A stretch of 64,000 nucleotides of DNA from Rothia sp. (in: high G+C Gram-positive bacteria) (GCA_030524105.1 JAUNHE010000005.1:62001-126000), one strand, 5' to 3'. Shown: positions 41,422 through 50,615, numbered from the stretch's first letter. A program made the numbers and translations. The notes: generated by a model from the sequence alone, not told the origin.

Positions 41422-41502
41422 ATACTCAGTCTAGGCCCCTGTAGCCGGACCAAACCAGCACTTTTGAATAAAGACCCCAGCCGGGTGATGATAGGAAACC
41501 AG

Positions 41503-42666
41503 GTGAGCACCATAAAGCAGCTCAAACTCCAGCCCCTCCAGCTAGGAAAACTTAATATTGCTGTTCCCGTTGTACTGGCCCCTATGGCCGGAGTCACCAA
41601 TAAGGCCTTTCGCCGACTCTGCCGCCAGTACGGTGGCGGACTCTATGTCACGGAGATGGTTACTGCCCGTTCCCTTGTTGAACGTAGACCAGAATCCCTG
41701 CGCATTATTGAACACGATCGGGATGAAAGCATCCGTTCGGTACAAATCTACGGTGTAGACGCACTTAACCTTGCTAAAGCCATCAGGCTCATTACCGAAG
41801 AAGACCGGGCAGATCACATAGACCTCAATTTTGGGTGTCCGGCTCCTAAGGTGACCCGGCTTGGCGGTGGGGCTGCCCTGCCCTGGAAGATAGACCTCTT
41901 TACCGCTTTGGTCAAAACGGCTGTTCGGGAAGCAGAGCGCAACCAGATACCGGTCACTATCAAAATGCGTATGGGAATTGACCAGGAACACCTCACCTAC
42001 CTGGAAGCGGCTAAAATTGCCCGAGACCACGGAGTTGCGGCCATCGCCCTGCACGCACGTACGGCAGCCCAACACTATTCGGGCAAAGCAGACTGGCAGG
42101 CCATAGCCAGGCTACGTCAAGAAATCCCGGATCTTCCTATCTTAGGTAATGGAGATATCTTCAGTGCAGAAGATGCCATCAGCATGGTAGAAGAAACCGG
42201 GGTAGACGGAATCGTGGTAGGCCGTGGATGCCAAGGCAGGCCCTGGCTTTTTGGGGATCTTCAGCAAGCCTTTCAGGGCTCAGAGCAAAGGTACCGGCCT
42301 AGCCTGGCCCAGGTCGCAGAGACTATCTATCGGCACGCAGAACTACTGGTAGAAACCTTTAGCGACGAAACTAAAGGTCTTCAGGAAATACGTAAACATA
42401 TTCCCTGGTACTTCCACGGTTATCCTGTGGGGGGCCAGCTCCGTCAAAAAATGGCAACCGTAGTGGACCTGGACAGCTTCCGGTCCTACCTGGCCGAGCT
42501 AGATCTTAGCCAAGGCTACCCGGGGGCAGCTGCTGAAGGCCCCCGGGGTAGGGCGGGAAGCCCTAAAAAACCCCATCTGCCGCACGGCTGGTTGGAGAGC
42601 AGAACCTTAGCGGAGGCAGAAAAAAGCAGGCTGGCGGCGGCTGAATTGGATATTTCCGGCGGCTAA
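41503..42666 (+). CDS. dusB: tRNA-dihydrouridine synthase DusB
   Basis: 387 residues. An FMN-binding TIM barrel: VVLAPMAGVTNKAFRRLCRQYGGGLYVTEM, active-site Cys in HIDLNFGCPAPKVTRLGGG, VTIKMRMGID, ALHARTAAQHYSG, and the phosphate-binding GNGDIFSAEDA and GIVVGRGCQGRPWLF. It reduces uridines in the tRNA D-loop. The frame is open from a TTG at 41464; the GTG at 41503, seven bases after AGGA, fits best. The tail from about 360 is basic and gene-specific. It is followed by dgt, the usual actinobacterial order. Confidence 0.93.
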   Translation: MSTIKQLKLQPLQLGKLNIAVPVVLAPMAGVTNKAFRRLCRQYGGGLYVTEMVTARSLVERRPESLRIIEHDRDESIRSVQIYGVDALNLAKAIRLITEEDRADHIDLNFGCPAPKVTRLGGGAALPWKIDLFTALVKTAVREAERNQIPVTIKMRMGIDQEHLTYLEAAKIARDHGVAAIALHARTAAQHYSGKADWQAIARLRQEIPDLPILGNGDIFSAEDAISMVEETGVDGIVVGRGCQGRPWLFGDLQQAFQGSEQRYRPSLAQVAETIYRHAELLVETFSDETKGLQEIRKHIPWYFHGYPVGGQLRQKMATVVDLDSFRSYLAELDLSQGYPGAAAEGPRGRAGSPKKPHLPHGWLESRTLAEAEKSRLAAAELDISGG

Positions 42667-42688
42667 AGATACTAGTAGAATGGGGAGG

Positions 42689-44038
42689 ATGACAGAAAGT
42701 TCCCGTGCAGCTGCCGGTTTGGTTCCTGGCGCAGAAGTAGCTGCTACCCCAGGCTACACCGATCACGATGCCCAGCGTTGGGTTCCTGAGCTACACCGTA
42801 ATGTCTACCGCTCCGCCTATGAACGGGATCGGGCCCGGGTGCTCCATTCCTCAGCCCTGCGCCGGCTAGGAGCAAAAACTCAGGTCATGGACCCAGATAC
42901 CGACGACTTTGTGCGTACTAGGCTTACCCACTCCTTAGAGGTAGCACAAATTGGCAGGGAAGTTGGCCGTATGCTCGGTTGCGATCCCGATGTGGTTGAT
43001 GCGGCCTGCCTCTCCCACGATATTGGCCACCCGCCCTTTGGACACAACGGAGAAACAGCGCTTAACCAGTTAGCCCAGGAAGCCGGTGGCTTTGAAGGCA
43101 ATGCCCAAACCCTCAGAATTCTCACCCGCCTTGAACCCAAGGTTATTGGTCCCAACGGTCGCTCCGCTGGGCTTAACTTAACCCGGGCTGCTTTGGATGC
43201 TGCCTGTAAGTATCCCTGGGAGCTAGCACAGGCCCCGGCACGCAGCGACGGCAGGAGTAACAAAAAATTTGGGGTCTACCGGGACGATAAACCGGTCTTT
43301 GACTGGATGAGAAGTGGAATTGCAGCCAAAAAACCCGGGCAAAAATGTATGGAAGCCCAGGTTATGGACCTGGCTGACGACATCTCCTATTCTGTTCACG
43401 ACGTAGAAGACGCCGTCTTTGGTGGTCACCTACAGCTAGAAAGCCTGACCAAAACAGCAGCACGCAGTAAAGTTTTTGAGAAAACACGGCAGTGGTACCT
43501 GCCAAAAGCAGGTGAACAAGAGCTAGATAAAGCCCTCAGGCGGCTTGAAGAGCTAGAGGGCTGGGTGCCCTATATGAGCGGAACACGAGCTTCTATGGCC
43601 GCGCTTAAAGCTCTTACTTCCCAGCTCATTGGCAGGTTTGCTGCCAGCGCTATGCAGGCAACCCGACAAAAATACGGTAGTGACCGGCCCCTGACGCGCT
43701 ACTGTGCCCAGCTGATTGTTCCTCAAGAAACCCAAGAAGAAATAGCGGTCATGAAAGGTATAGCAACCGCCTACGTTATGACCGTCCGAGATGCCCAGCC
43801 TCACTACGATAACCAGCGTGAGATTCTAGGTATTCTGGTTGAAGCTTTATTAGAAAACCCCAACTATCTAGACAGTATTTTTGCGGCTGACTTCCAAAAA
43901 ATAAGCAGTACAGATCATACCGCTCGACTACGCTTAGTCATAGACCAGGTAGCATCCCTGACTGACCGGTCAGCTGTTAGCCTTTATCAAAGAATCACCG
44001 GTAACAACTGGGGTTTAGGAGATAAGCCCCTCTGGTAA
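42689..44038 (+). CDS. dgt: Deoxyguanosinetriphosphate triphosphohydrolase-like protein
   Basis: 449 residues. HD-domain metal residues are visible in RLTHSLEVAQIGREVG, CLSHDIGHPPFGHNGE and VMDLADDISYSVHDVEDA. It removes triphosphate from dNTPs and may control dNTP pools. The frame is open from an ATG at 42680, which lies inside a TAGAAT box; the ATG at 42689 comes seven bases after that box, pointing to a leaderless start at 42689 (GGGGAGG abuts it directly). Confidence 0.92.
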   Translation: MTESSRAAAGLVPGAEVAATPGYTDHDAQRWVPELHRNVYRSAYERDRARVLHSSALRRLGAKTQVMDPDTDDFVRTRLTHSLEVAQIGREVGRMLGCDPDVVDAACLSHDIGHPPFGHNGETALNQLAQEAGGFEGNAQTLRILTRLEPKVIGPNGRSAGLNLTRAALDAACKYPWELAQAPARSDGRSNKKFGVYRDDKPVFDWMRSGIAAKKPGQKCMEAQVMDLADDISYSVHDVEDAVFGGHLQLESLTKTAARSKVFEKTRQWYLPKAGEQELDKALRRLEELEGWVPYMSGTRASMAALKALTSQLIGRFAASAMQATRQKYGSDRPLTRYCAQLIVPQETQEEIAVMKGIATAYVMTVRDAQPHYDNQREILGILVEALLENPNYLDSIFAADFQKISSTDHTARLRLVIDQVASLTDRSAVSLYQRITGNNWGLGDKPLW

Positions 44039-44047
44039 GGGAAGACC

Positions 44048-44272
44048 GTGAAAGACTCTATCAAACATATTCTCATAGCCTGCCTGACGAGCCTCTGCAT
44101 AGCCCTGCTTATTGGTTCCCTGCTGGGATCCTGGGTCTGGGCGCTAGCAGCCTTTGCCATTGTCCTATCCGTAGCTCTTTCTCCAGCAGATTTTGGGCTG
44201 GGAAGGACCCGCCCTAAACCCAGCTTGGACGAGGAAGACGACTATAGCCAAGACCCCTCAACTCACCCCTAA
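44048..44272 (+). CDS. Small membrane protein of unknown function
   Basis: 74 residues: two hydrophobic segments (about 8-26 and 28-45) and an acidic cytoplasmic-looking tail (DEEDDYSQDPSTHP). GTG start with AGGGAAG upstream. It lies nine bases after dgt and before dnaG, so it is likely co-transcribed with dgt. Not recognised as a known family. Confidence 0.65.
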   Translation: MKDSIKHILIACLTSLCIALLIGSLLGSWVWALAAFAIVLSVALSPADFGLGRTRPKPSLDEEDDYSQDPSTHP

Positions 44273-44318
44273 GCAAAACCTCACCCTGCCAAGAAGATCG
44301 GCTAGCTATTATATTTAA

Positions 44319-46226
44319 GTGGCAGGTTTAATACGACGCGAAGACATAGACCAGGTTCGTTCCAGGACAGATATCCGGCAGGTTGTTGAAGAATACGTCA
44401 CGCTTAAAGGCGCCGGAATAGGATCCTATAAGGGTTTGTGCCCCTTCCACGATGAGCGCACCCCTTCTTTCCACGTCCGCCCCCAGTTGGGAACCTACCA
44501 CTGTTTTGGCTGCGGCGAATCCGGGGACGCCATCTCCTTCTTAATGAACATGGAACACACTTCCTTTGCCGAAACCGTTGAAAATCTGGCCGCCCGCATT
44601 AACTACCAGCTGCACTACGAACAGGGCAGCGGCATCAGTCAAGAAGAACATAGCCGCCGCCAACGACTATTAGACGCCCATAAAATTGCCAGCGAATTTT
44701 TTCAAAATAACCTCTACACCCCAGCCGCTGCCCCAGCCCAAAAATTCCTTGGCTCCCGAGGCTTTAATCCAGCAGCCAGCAAAAAATTTAGTGTGGGCTA
44801 CGCCCCCCAAGGCTGGTCTAACCTGCTAACCTACCTCAAAAACAAGGGCTTTACCGAGCAAGAATTAGAAGCTAGCGGCATGTTCTCCCGCGGTAGTAGG
44901 GGCCTTTACGATAGATTCCGGGGCAGGCTGATCTGGCCCATACGTTCCATTGCTGGAGAAACTATTGGTTTTGGCGCCCGCAAACTTTTTGATGACGACC
45001 AAGGGCCAAAATACCTCAACACCCCCGAGACTCAGCTGTATAAAAAATCTAAGGTCCTTTACGGGTTAGATCTCGCTAAACGTAATATCGTTCAGAAGAA
45101 ACAAATTGTAGTGGTAGAAGGCTATACCGACGTAATGGCCGCCCACCTAGCCGGTGTTGACACCGCGGTGGCAACCTGCGGCACAGCCTTTGGCGTAGAG
45201 CACATTAATATTGTGCGCAGACTTATTTCGGATGACGGTGCCGGCTCAGAAGTTATCTTTACCTTTGACGGAGACGCTGCCGGGCAAAAGGCAGCCATGC
45301 AGGCCTACCAGGAAGACCAGCGATTTGTCACCCAAACCTATGTTGCTGTAGCCCAAGACGGCATGGACCCCTGCGACCTGCGCCTGGCTAAGGGAGACGG
45401 GGCAGTTCGCTCCCTCATTGCCAACCGGCGGCCTCTTTTTGAATTTGTACTTCACACAAGTATCGGCCAGCATAAGTTAGATAGCCTGGAAGGGCGGGTG
45501 CAGGCCATGCGGGCAGTAGCCCCCATCCTCGCCGGGATCAAAGACAGCACCCTACGCCCCGCCTATATCCGAGAAGTATCCGGCTGGTTAGGCCTGCAAA
45601 CCCAAGAGGTTCAGGCGGCCGTTACCCAAGCCCTCCAGCAAAAATATAGGCAAGAAGCAGCCAGAATAAAGGAAAACCGCAGCAAGGCAGAGCCCCTGAG
45701 CGGGCAGTCGGAGACCGCGCAAAAGGCCCAGCCCCAATCTTTAGAGCCCGTAGATAGCAGAGACCCCCGTGCCCGGATGGAACGCGATGGGCTTGAAGTT
45801 GTCTTGCAGCTACCCCACTACCTGACGGTTAACCAGTGGCAGGAACTGGCCCAGGTGGAATTTAGCTACCGGGCACATGCCCTGATTGCTGCAGGAATCC
45901 TAGAAGCGGCCAGCCAGAGGCTCCCAGCTCCCGGGCCCACCTGGATTAACACGGTACGTTCCTACCTTCCAGAAGTAGCCCATGCCCTCCTGGCAGAGCT
46001 GACGGTAGCTAGCATACCTGCCAGAACACAGGAACAATTAGAACGTTATATTCCAGATATCCTTAACCGGCTTTTTGAACAGCAAATTAGGCGGCGTAAA
46101 TCAGACCTGCTCATGAGCCTGCAACGGATTAATCCGCAGACTCAAGCCCAAGAATATAAGGCTATACAAGCAGAGCTGCTAGAGCTTGAGCTCAGACGCA
46201 GAACCATCATGGAAGGCCAAGACTAA
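44319..46226 (+). CDS. dnaG: DNA primase DnaG
   Basis: 635 residues. The N-terminal CHC2 zinc-binding domain has CPFHDERTPSFHV and YHCFGCGESGD; the catalytic core has ARKLFDDDQGPKYLNTPET, the Toprim glutamate in VVVEGYTDVMAAHLAG and FTFDGDAAGQKAA; the C-terminal helical part binds helicase. It makes RNA primers for replication. GTG start without a ribosome site; TATTAT six bases upstream indicates a leaderless message. Confidence 0.95.
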   Translation: MAGLIRREDIDQVRSRTDIRQVVEEYVTLKGAGIGSYKGLCPFHDERTPSFHVRPQLGTYHCFGCGESGDAISFLMNMEHTSFAETVENLAARINYQLHYEQGSGISQEEHSRRQRLLDAHKIASEFFQNNLYTPAAAPAQKFLGSRGFNPAASKKFSVGYAPQGWSNLLTYLKNKGFTEQELEASGMFSRGSRGLYDRFRGRLIWPIRSIAGETIGFGARKLFDDDQGPKYLNTPETQLYKKSKVLYGLDLAKRNIVQKKQIVVVEGYTDVMAAHLAGVDTAVATCGTAFGVEHINIVRRLISDDGAGSEVIFTFDGDAAGQKAAMQAYQEDQRFVTQTYVAVAQDGMDPCDLRLAKGDGAVRSLIANRRPLFEFVLHTSIGQHKLDSLEGRVQAMRAVAPILAGIKDSTLRPAYIREVSGWLGLQTQEVQAAVTQALQQKYRQEAARIKENRSKAEPLSGQSETAQKAQPQSLEPVDSRDPRARMERDGLEVVLQLPHYLTVNQWQELAQVEFSYRAHALIAAGILEAASQRLPAPGPTWINTVRSYLPEVAHALLAELTVASIPARTQEQLERYIPDILNRLFEQQIRRRKSDLLMSLQRINPQTQAQEYKAIQAELLELELRRRTIMEGQD

Positions 46227-46330
46227 ACAGCGAATTTTGTGGGTGAGGTCACTAAAAACTGATTTGCGCAGTTTTCAAAACCTGCGTATAGTTATAACTC
46301 GTTGCGGTGATAAGACGCCGTATACTTTAA

Positions 46331-46403
46331 TCCTCCGTAGCTCAATTGGCAGAGCATTCGACTGTTAATCGAAGGGTTACTGGTTCGAGTCCAGTCGGGG
46401 GAG
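46331..46403 (+). tRNA. tRNA-Asn (anticodon GTT)
   Basis: A 73-base cloverleaf: acceptor TCCTCCG/CGGGGGA with discriminator G, D stem GCTC/GAGC, anticodon stem TTCGA/TCGAA around CTGTTAA, and T stem ACTGG/CCAGT with TTCGAGT loop. No encoded CCA. Its last 23 bases are repeated twice more downstream. Confidence 0.96.
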
Positions 46404-46623
46404 CTTTTTGCTTGGTTTTGTTAGAACCAGTAACCTATTGCGCAGGAAAACAGGTTTTCTTCGCTAGCTCAGAAGTTTTCCTGCTTCATCTGGTTCGAGT
46501 CCAGTCGGGGGAGCTTTTTGCTTGGTTTTGTTAGAACCAGTAACCTATTGCGCAGGAAAACAGGTTTTCTTCGCTAGCTCAGAAGTTTTCCTGCTTCATC
46601 TGGTTGGAGTCCAGTCGGGGGAG
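46381..46623. repeat. 110-bp tandem repeat including tRNA-Asn 3' end
   Basis: Unit 1 (46381-46490) and unit 2 (46491-46600) are identical over 110 bases. A third partial copy (46601-46623) has 23 bases with one change (C to G at 46606). Each begins with the tRNA T-arm and acceptor 3' strand. Within each unit GCAGGAAAAC and GTTTTCCTGC form a 10-bp stem (46442-46484 in unit 1), and GAACCAGTAACC (46424-46435) is complementary to tRNA bases 46375-46386. Confidence 0.95.
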
Positions 46624-46631
46624 GGCATCCC

Positions 46632-47846
46632 GTGGAAAAAACAGTAACCAAAAAACGAGACTGCGTGATCAGTGGCGCGGGACCAGCCGGGATGGTACTT
46701 GCCTACCTACTAGCGCGCAAAGGCATACAGGTTACGGTCCTGGAAAAACACTCAGACTTTTTCCGAGACTTTCGCGGAGACACCATTCACCCCTCCACCC
46801 TGGCAATCTTACGTCAACTAGGAATCATAGAAGAATTCCTAAAACTACCCATCACACGGCTAGAAAAAATCACGGTAAATATCCAAGGCCAAACCTTTAC
46901 CATGGCAGACTTCAGCTCCCTACCCAAGCCAGATGCCTTTATAGCAATCGCACCCCAGTGGGATTTTCTAGACTTCCTGGCCCAAGAAGCACAAAAACTG
47001 CCAAATTTTGAACTCCTCATGGGCAGCGAAGTCCAGCATGTTATCAAAGAAAAGGGACGAGTAGTAGGTATCAAAGCCCGCACCCAAGAGGGCGACCTAG
47101 AAATAAGAGCAGCCTTAACCGTAGCAGCGGACGGCAGAAAATCTAGGATCAGAGACTGCCTAGCCTGCAGACCCCAAGAACACGGCGTGCCCATAGACGT
47201 CCTGTGGTTTCGTATTCCACAACCAGCACAAGGAATAAAGGGCAACCTGGGATTTATCTCTCGGCACGGTTTATTGATCACCATCGACAGAAAAGACTAC
47301 TATCAGGCAGGCCGGATAATCCCCAAGGGCCACTTTGAACAGATTAAAAATCAAGGATTAGAAGCCTTTAAAAAAAGTATCTCTGCCACAACCAACCACC
47401 TAGAACCGGTACTAGACAGCCTCACAAGCTGGGACCAGATTAAACTTTTATCCGTGCAGATAAATCGTTTGCAGCACTGGTATCAACCCGGGTGCGTGTT
47501 CATTGGAGATGCCGCACACGCCATGTCACCCGTATTTGGCGTCGGCGTTAACTATGCCATTCAAGACGCAGTGGCATTAGCAAACCTACTCAGCCCAGAC
47601 TTTCTTCAACCCGGCCTGCTAGAAGAAAAGTTAGCCTGCTTTCAAACCCGACGGGAAAAACCGGTCAAAAAAATGCAGGCTATCCAAATCCTTGTACACG
47701 GCAGATTAAAACACCTGGCCCAACCAGGAAAGAACCGGTTAGGCCTTACCCTGCTTAAACTGCTGCTCAGCATAACGGCACCCTACAGCAAAAGAAAATT
47801 TGCCCGCTTTGTGGGCTTTGGCTTCCTACCCGAACGGGTAAACTAA
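46632..47846 (+). CDS. FAD-dependent monooxygenase (PheA/TfdB, p-hydroxybenzoate hydroxylase-like)
   Basis: 404 residues. FAD site VISGAGPAGMVLAYLLARKG with EKH ending the second strand, a DG motif (VAADGRKSRIRD), and FIGDAAHAMSPVFGVGVNYAIQDAVALANLL. Family members hydroxylate aromatic or polyketide substrates; this one's substrate is unknown. The GTG start is six bases after GGGGAGGG, which is the duplicated 3' end of tRNA-Asn. Codon use is A/C-rich compared with the following gene, and the position behind the tRNA suggests a transferred gene. Confidence 0.87.
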   Translation: MEKTVTKKRDCVISGAGPAGMVLAYLLARKGIQVTVLEKHSDFFRDFRGDTIHPSTLAILRQLGIIEEFLKLPITRLEKITVNIQGQTFTMADFSSLPKPDAFIAIAPQWDFLDFLAQEAQKLPNFELLMGSEVQHVIKEKGRVVGIKARTQEGDLEIRAALTVAADGRKSRIRDCLACRPQEHGVPIDVLWFRIPQPAQGIKGNLGFISRHGLLITIDRKDYYQAGRIIPKGHFEQIKNQGLEAFKKSISATTNHLEPVLDSLTSWDQIKLLSVQINRLQHWYQPGCVFIGDAAHAMSPVFGVGVNYAIQDAVALANLLSPDFLQPGLLEEKLACFQTRREKPVKKMQAIQILVHGRLKHLAQPGKNRLGLTLLKLLLSITAPYSKRKFARFVGFGFLPERVN

Positions 47847-47983
47847 GACCCCAACCTGTGCAAATCTCCAGCAACCTACCCCAAGAAAAGTAGGGTCCTT
47901 TTGTGCCGGTTAAAAAATTTTCCTACAAGGTTCCACGATACTTTTGCTGTGCCCGTCCCGTCTAACTGTGCGATAGATAATTT

Positions 47984-48011
47984 TTGACATAGGGTATTGC
48001 TAGTAAAATAT
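47984..48011 (+). promoter_or_regulatory. Promoter candidate
   Basis: A perfect TTGACA (47984-47989) lies 16 bases before AAATAT (48006-48011), with an overlapping TAAAAT at 48004. It would drive the holin-X-like gene at 48075. The rest of the 228-base gap shows only a weak CCTAC/GTAGG hairpin after the monooxygenase. Confidence 0.45.
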
Positions 48012-48074
48012 CCTCTTTGAGGAACTGATACACTGTCAAATAAAAGCACACTTACTTTTAGAGAGGCGAAGGGT

Positions 48075-48974
48075 ATGACCGACCACGGCAGCCCACAGGG
48101 CGCACGGTCTTCACGTGCACAGAACAACACATCCGCTCAATCCGGGTTTAAGTCTGCCTTTTCCAGCATCAAGGCTAATGTGACCAGCACGGTTGACGCG
48201 GCAAAGGTACTTTCACGCCTCACCCCAAAGCAGGTCAAAGATGAAGTTCAGATTGCAAAACTTGAACTCAAAGCCAAAGGAATCTCCCTAGCCAAAGGGG
48301 CTGCAATTGCTGCAGTAGGATTACTCTTTGGGTGTTTTTTGCTGATTGCTTTGGTTGCCGCAGCAATCCTGGGCCTAGGCAAGGTCATGGAACCCTGGTT
48401 AGCTGCGCTAGTCTTGGCCCTGGTCTTTTTGATTCTGCTGGCTATTTTTGCTTTTATCGGCTACAAGATGATCATGAAACAGCTCCCCTTCAAGCCGGAG
48501 TCGGCCCTATTTGGCATTCTCTACGACATTGGCGTTCTTAAACACGGCTCTGCTATGACCTCTTCTCGACTACGCAGGGAGCAGGAGCAAAAGGCCGCCG
48601 AAAAGAAAGAGCAGAAGGCCGCCAAGGCAGCCGCCCAAGAAGAAGAGAAGAAGGAGGCCGGCGAGCTTCCGGCAGCCAGCAAAGAGCAGCTTAAGCTGCG
48701 TACCCAGCAACGCCGCGAACACCTTAAATCTTTGCGTGATGACGTACAGAACTACAGTAAAGATGTACAGAGTCAGGTGCAGGGCTTGGTTGGGGGCGCA
48801 AAGTCTAGCGCCCGGCAGGCTCCTTCCCAGGCTGCCGCTGAAGGCCTGCAGCTGGCCGACAATATTAAAAACCCCGAATATCTACAGGCTCGCTGGGGTT
48901 CCCTTGCCACCTTGGCCGCTTCCTTAGGAGCCTTTATGATGCTCCTGCTCAGGCTGCTACGTCGAGGTAAATAA
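48075..48974 (+). CDS. Phage holin-X family (actinobacterial) membrane protein
   Basis: 299 residues. A soluble N-terminal region (LTPKQVKDEVQIAKLELKAKG) precedes two transmembrane helices at about 76-100 and 108-132, a Lys/Glu/Ala-rich coiled-coil-like stretch (about 165-235), and a third hydrophobic segment at the very end (ATLAASLGAFMMLLLRLLRRGK). This is the layout of the PF07332 holin-superfamily proteins found as chromosomal genes in Actinobacteria; a lytic role is unproven. Its own terminator follows. Confidence 0.75.
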   Translation: MTDHGSPQGARSSRAQNNTSAQSGFKSAFSSIKANVTSTVDAAKVLSRLTPKQVKDEVQIAKLELKAKGISLAKGAAIAAVGLLFGCFLLIALVAAAILGLGKVMEPWLAALVLALVFLILLAIFAFIGYKMIMKQLPFKPESALFGILYDIGVLKHGSAMTSSRLRREQEQKAAEKKEQKAAKAAAQEEEKKEAGELPAASKEQLKLRTQQRREHLKSLRDDVQNYSKDVQSQVQGLVGGAKSSARQAPSQAAAEGLQLADNIKNPEYLQARWGSLATLAASLGAFMMLLLRLLRRGK

Positions 48975-48990
48975 GAGCTCGATGGATTCT

Positions 48991-49023
48991 GGGCCCGCAG
49001 CCTTTGTGGCTGCGGGCCCTTTT
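48991..49023 (+). terminator. Rho-independent terminator
   Basis: GGGCCCGCAGCC pairs with GGCTGCGGGCCC (12 bp, loop TTTGT) followed by TTTT. Confidence 0.88.
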
Positions 49024-49188
49024 GGGCTGGGCGCAGCGCTGTCTTTGCTTGAACCCTTTCTAACCAGCAGGTAGGCTCGGTAAGGGTGATTTCTCACTTT
49101 TAGTTAGGGTTCCTGGCGGTGCAGTATGTTCGGCCAAAAAACCCTTGTCATGTTTATGCAGTAACAAGAAAATAGGGTGCTTTATTCT

Positions 49189-50403
49189 ATGACCGGCAAG
49201 CCGTTAAAAATTATAATCGGCGCAGATACCTACCCACCGGATGTCAACGGTGCAGCTCAGTTTGGGCAGCGCCTGGCCGTTGCTATGCAGGCCCGTGGCC
49301 ATGAAGTCCATGTAGTGGCCCCCAACCCGGATGCAGCCCGTACAGAGCTGCGTCAACACGGCGCTGTTAAGGAGCACCGCCTACGCTCCAGACGGGCTGT
49401 AACCCACCCCTATATGAGGATCTGCCTGCCCTGGGAAATTTGGCGGGCAGTTGGAAAAATTTTAGATGAGATCAAACCGGACGTAGTGCATGTGCAGTGC
49501 CACTATCTGGTGGGTCGGGTCTTAGTCTTACAGGCCCGTAAACGTGGCATTAGAATTGTGGCCACCAATCATTTTATGCCAGAAAATATGGACCCCTTTT
49601 TACCCTTCCCTGGCTGGTTTAACAGGGCCTTCGCCCGTTTTAGCTGGGGGGATATGCGTCGTGTTTTGCAGCGGGCACAGGTGATTACCACCCCCACCCC
49701 CATTGCTGCCCAGGCTATGAAAGAATCCGGGCATTTCAAAAAACCGGTTATACCGGTATCTAACGGAATTCAGTCCTCCGATTATGAGCTTCACGACCGG
49801 GAAGAGCTGGGCCAGGATTCAGCGGAGCTACGTATTTTTTTTGCTGGCAGACTGGCTGTTGAGAAAAATATCGACGTACTTATTGAAGCCTTTTCTAAGC
49901 TTCCGCAGCGGCTAGGGCAGGTTGTTCTAGAGATTGCCGGTTCGGGGGAGATCCTGGCAGAGTTGCAGGCTAAAGCTGAACAGTGCGGTGTTGCTGATCG
50001 GGTTAGATTTTTAGGTTATGTCTCGGACGCCCAATTGCGGCAGGGTTACCTGCGGGCTCACGTCTTCTGCCAGCCGGGTACCGCAGAGCTGCAATCGCTG
50101 GTTACCCTGGAGGCTATGAGCGCTTCAAAGCCAGTGGTTTTAGCCAACGCTTTGGCCCTACCGCATCTGGTTAAAGAAGGGGAGAACGGTTTTCTTTTTA
50201 CCCCCGGTGACTCCGATGATTTAGCCCAGAAGCTAACCGCTGTTTTAGAACTGGACGAACAGGAACGGCTAGCTATGGGAGCGCGTAGCCACCAGCTCGT
50301 GGCTGCCCATTCGGCACAAAAAACCTGGGAGACCTTCGAAGCGCTCTATACTTCTGGTCAGCTTTATTATGACTATGCGGTCAACCAAGGTCTAGCCCAG
50401 TAA
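49189..50403 (+). CDS. Glycosyltransferase family 4
   Basis: 404 residues of GT-B fold. IIIGADTYPPDVNGAAQFGQRLAVAM is the N-terminal acceptor loop, PDVVHVQCHYLVGR and ATNHFMPENMDPF follow; the nucleotide-sugar half has FFAGRLAVEKNIDVLIEAF and the EX7E-type stretch PGTAELQSLVTLEAMSASKPVV. It resembles mycobacterial GDP-mannose-dependent enzymes (MgtA/PimB group) that build lipoglycans; donor and acceptor are inferred. A GTG at 49177 is in frame but overlaps the AGGG site; the ATG at 49189 is preferred, with a longish 11-base spacing. Confidence 0.88.
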   Translation: MTGKPLKIIIGADTYPPDVNGAAQFGQRLAVAMQARGHEVHVVAPNPDAARTELRQHGAVKEHRLRSRRAVTHPYMRICLPWEIWRAVGKILDEIKPDVVHVQCHYLVGRVLVLQARKRGIRIVATNHFMPENMDPFLPFPGWFNRAFARFSWGDMRRVLQRAQVITTPTPIAAQAMKESGHFKKPVIPVSNGIQSSDYELHDREELGQDSAELRIFFAGRLAVEKNIDVLIEAFSKLPQRLGQVVLEIAGSGEILAELQAKAEQCGVADRVRFLGYVSDAQLRQGYLRAHVFCQPGTAELQSLVTLEAMSASKPVVLANALALPHLVKEGENGFLFTPGDSDDLAQKLTAVLELDEQERLAMGARSHQLVAAHSAQKTWETFEALYTSGQLYYDYAVNQGLAQ

Positions 50404-50492
50404 TTTTAGGGTGCCGTTTATGAAATATTGAAATATTCGGGTACCCTAGAAGAGTTGTTTCCGTGCTGGCCTGTGCCAGCCGGTAACCAGGC

Positions 50493-50566
<74 letters not shown>

Positions 50567-50615
50567 CAAGAAAACTGAGTCACTAGGGAAGACAAAATAC
50601 CCTAAAGATGCTGCT

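Noticed and set aside
46404-46600. CRISPR-like array in the tandem repeats
   Set aside because: Units are contiguous 110-bp duplications of a tRNA tail with no unique spacers.
48075-48974. Prophage remnant suggested by holin-like protein
   Set aside because: No other phage genes nearby; the holin-X family is a normal chromosomal gene in Actinobacteria.
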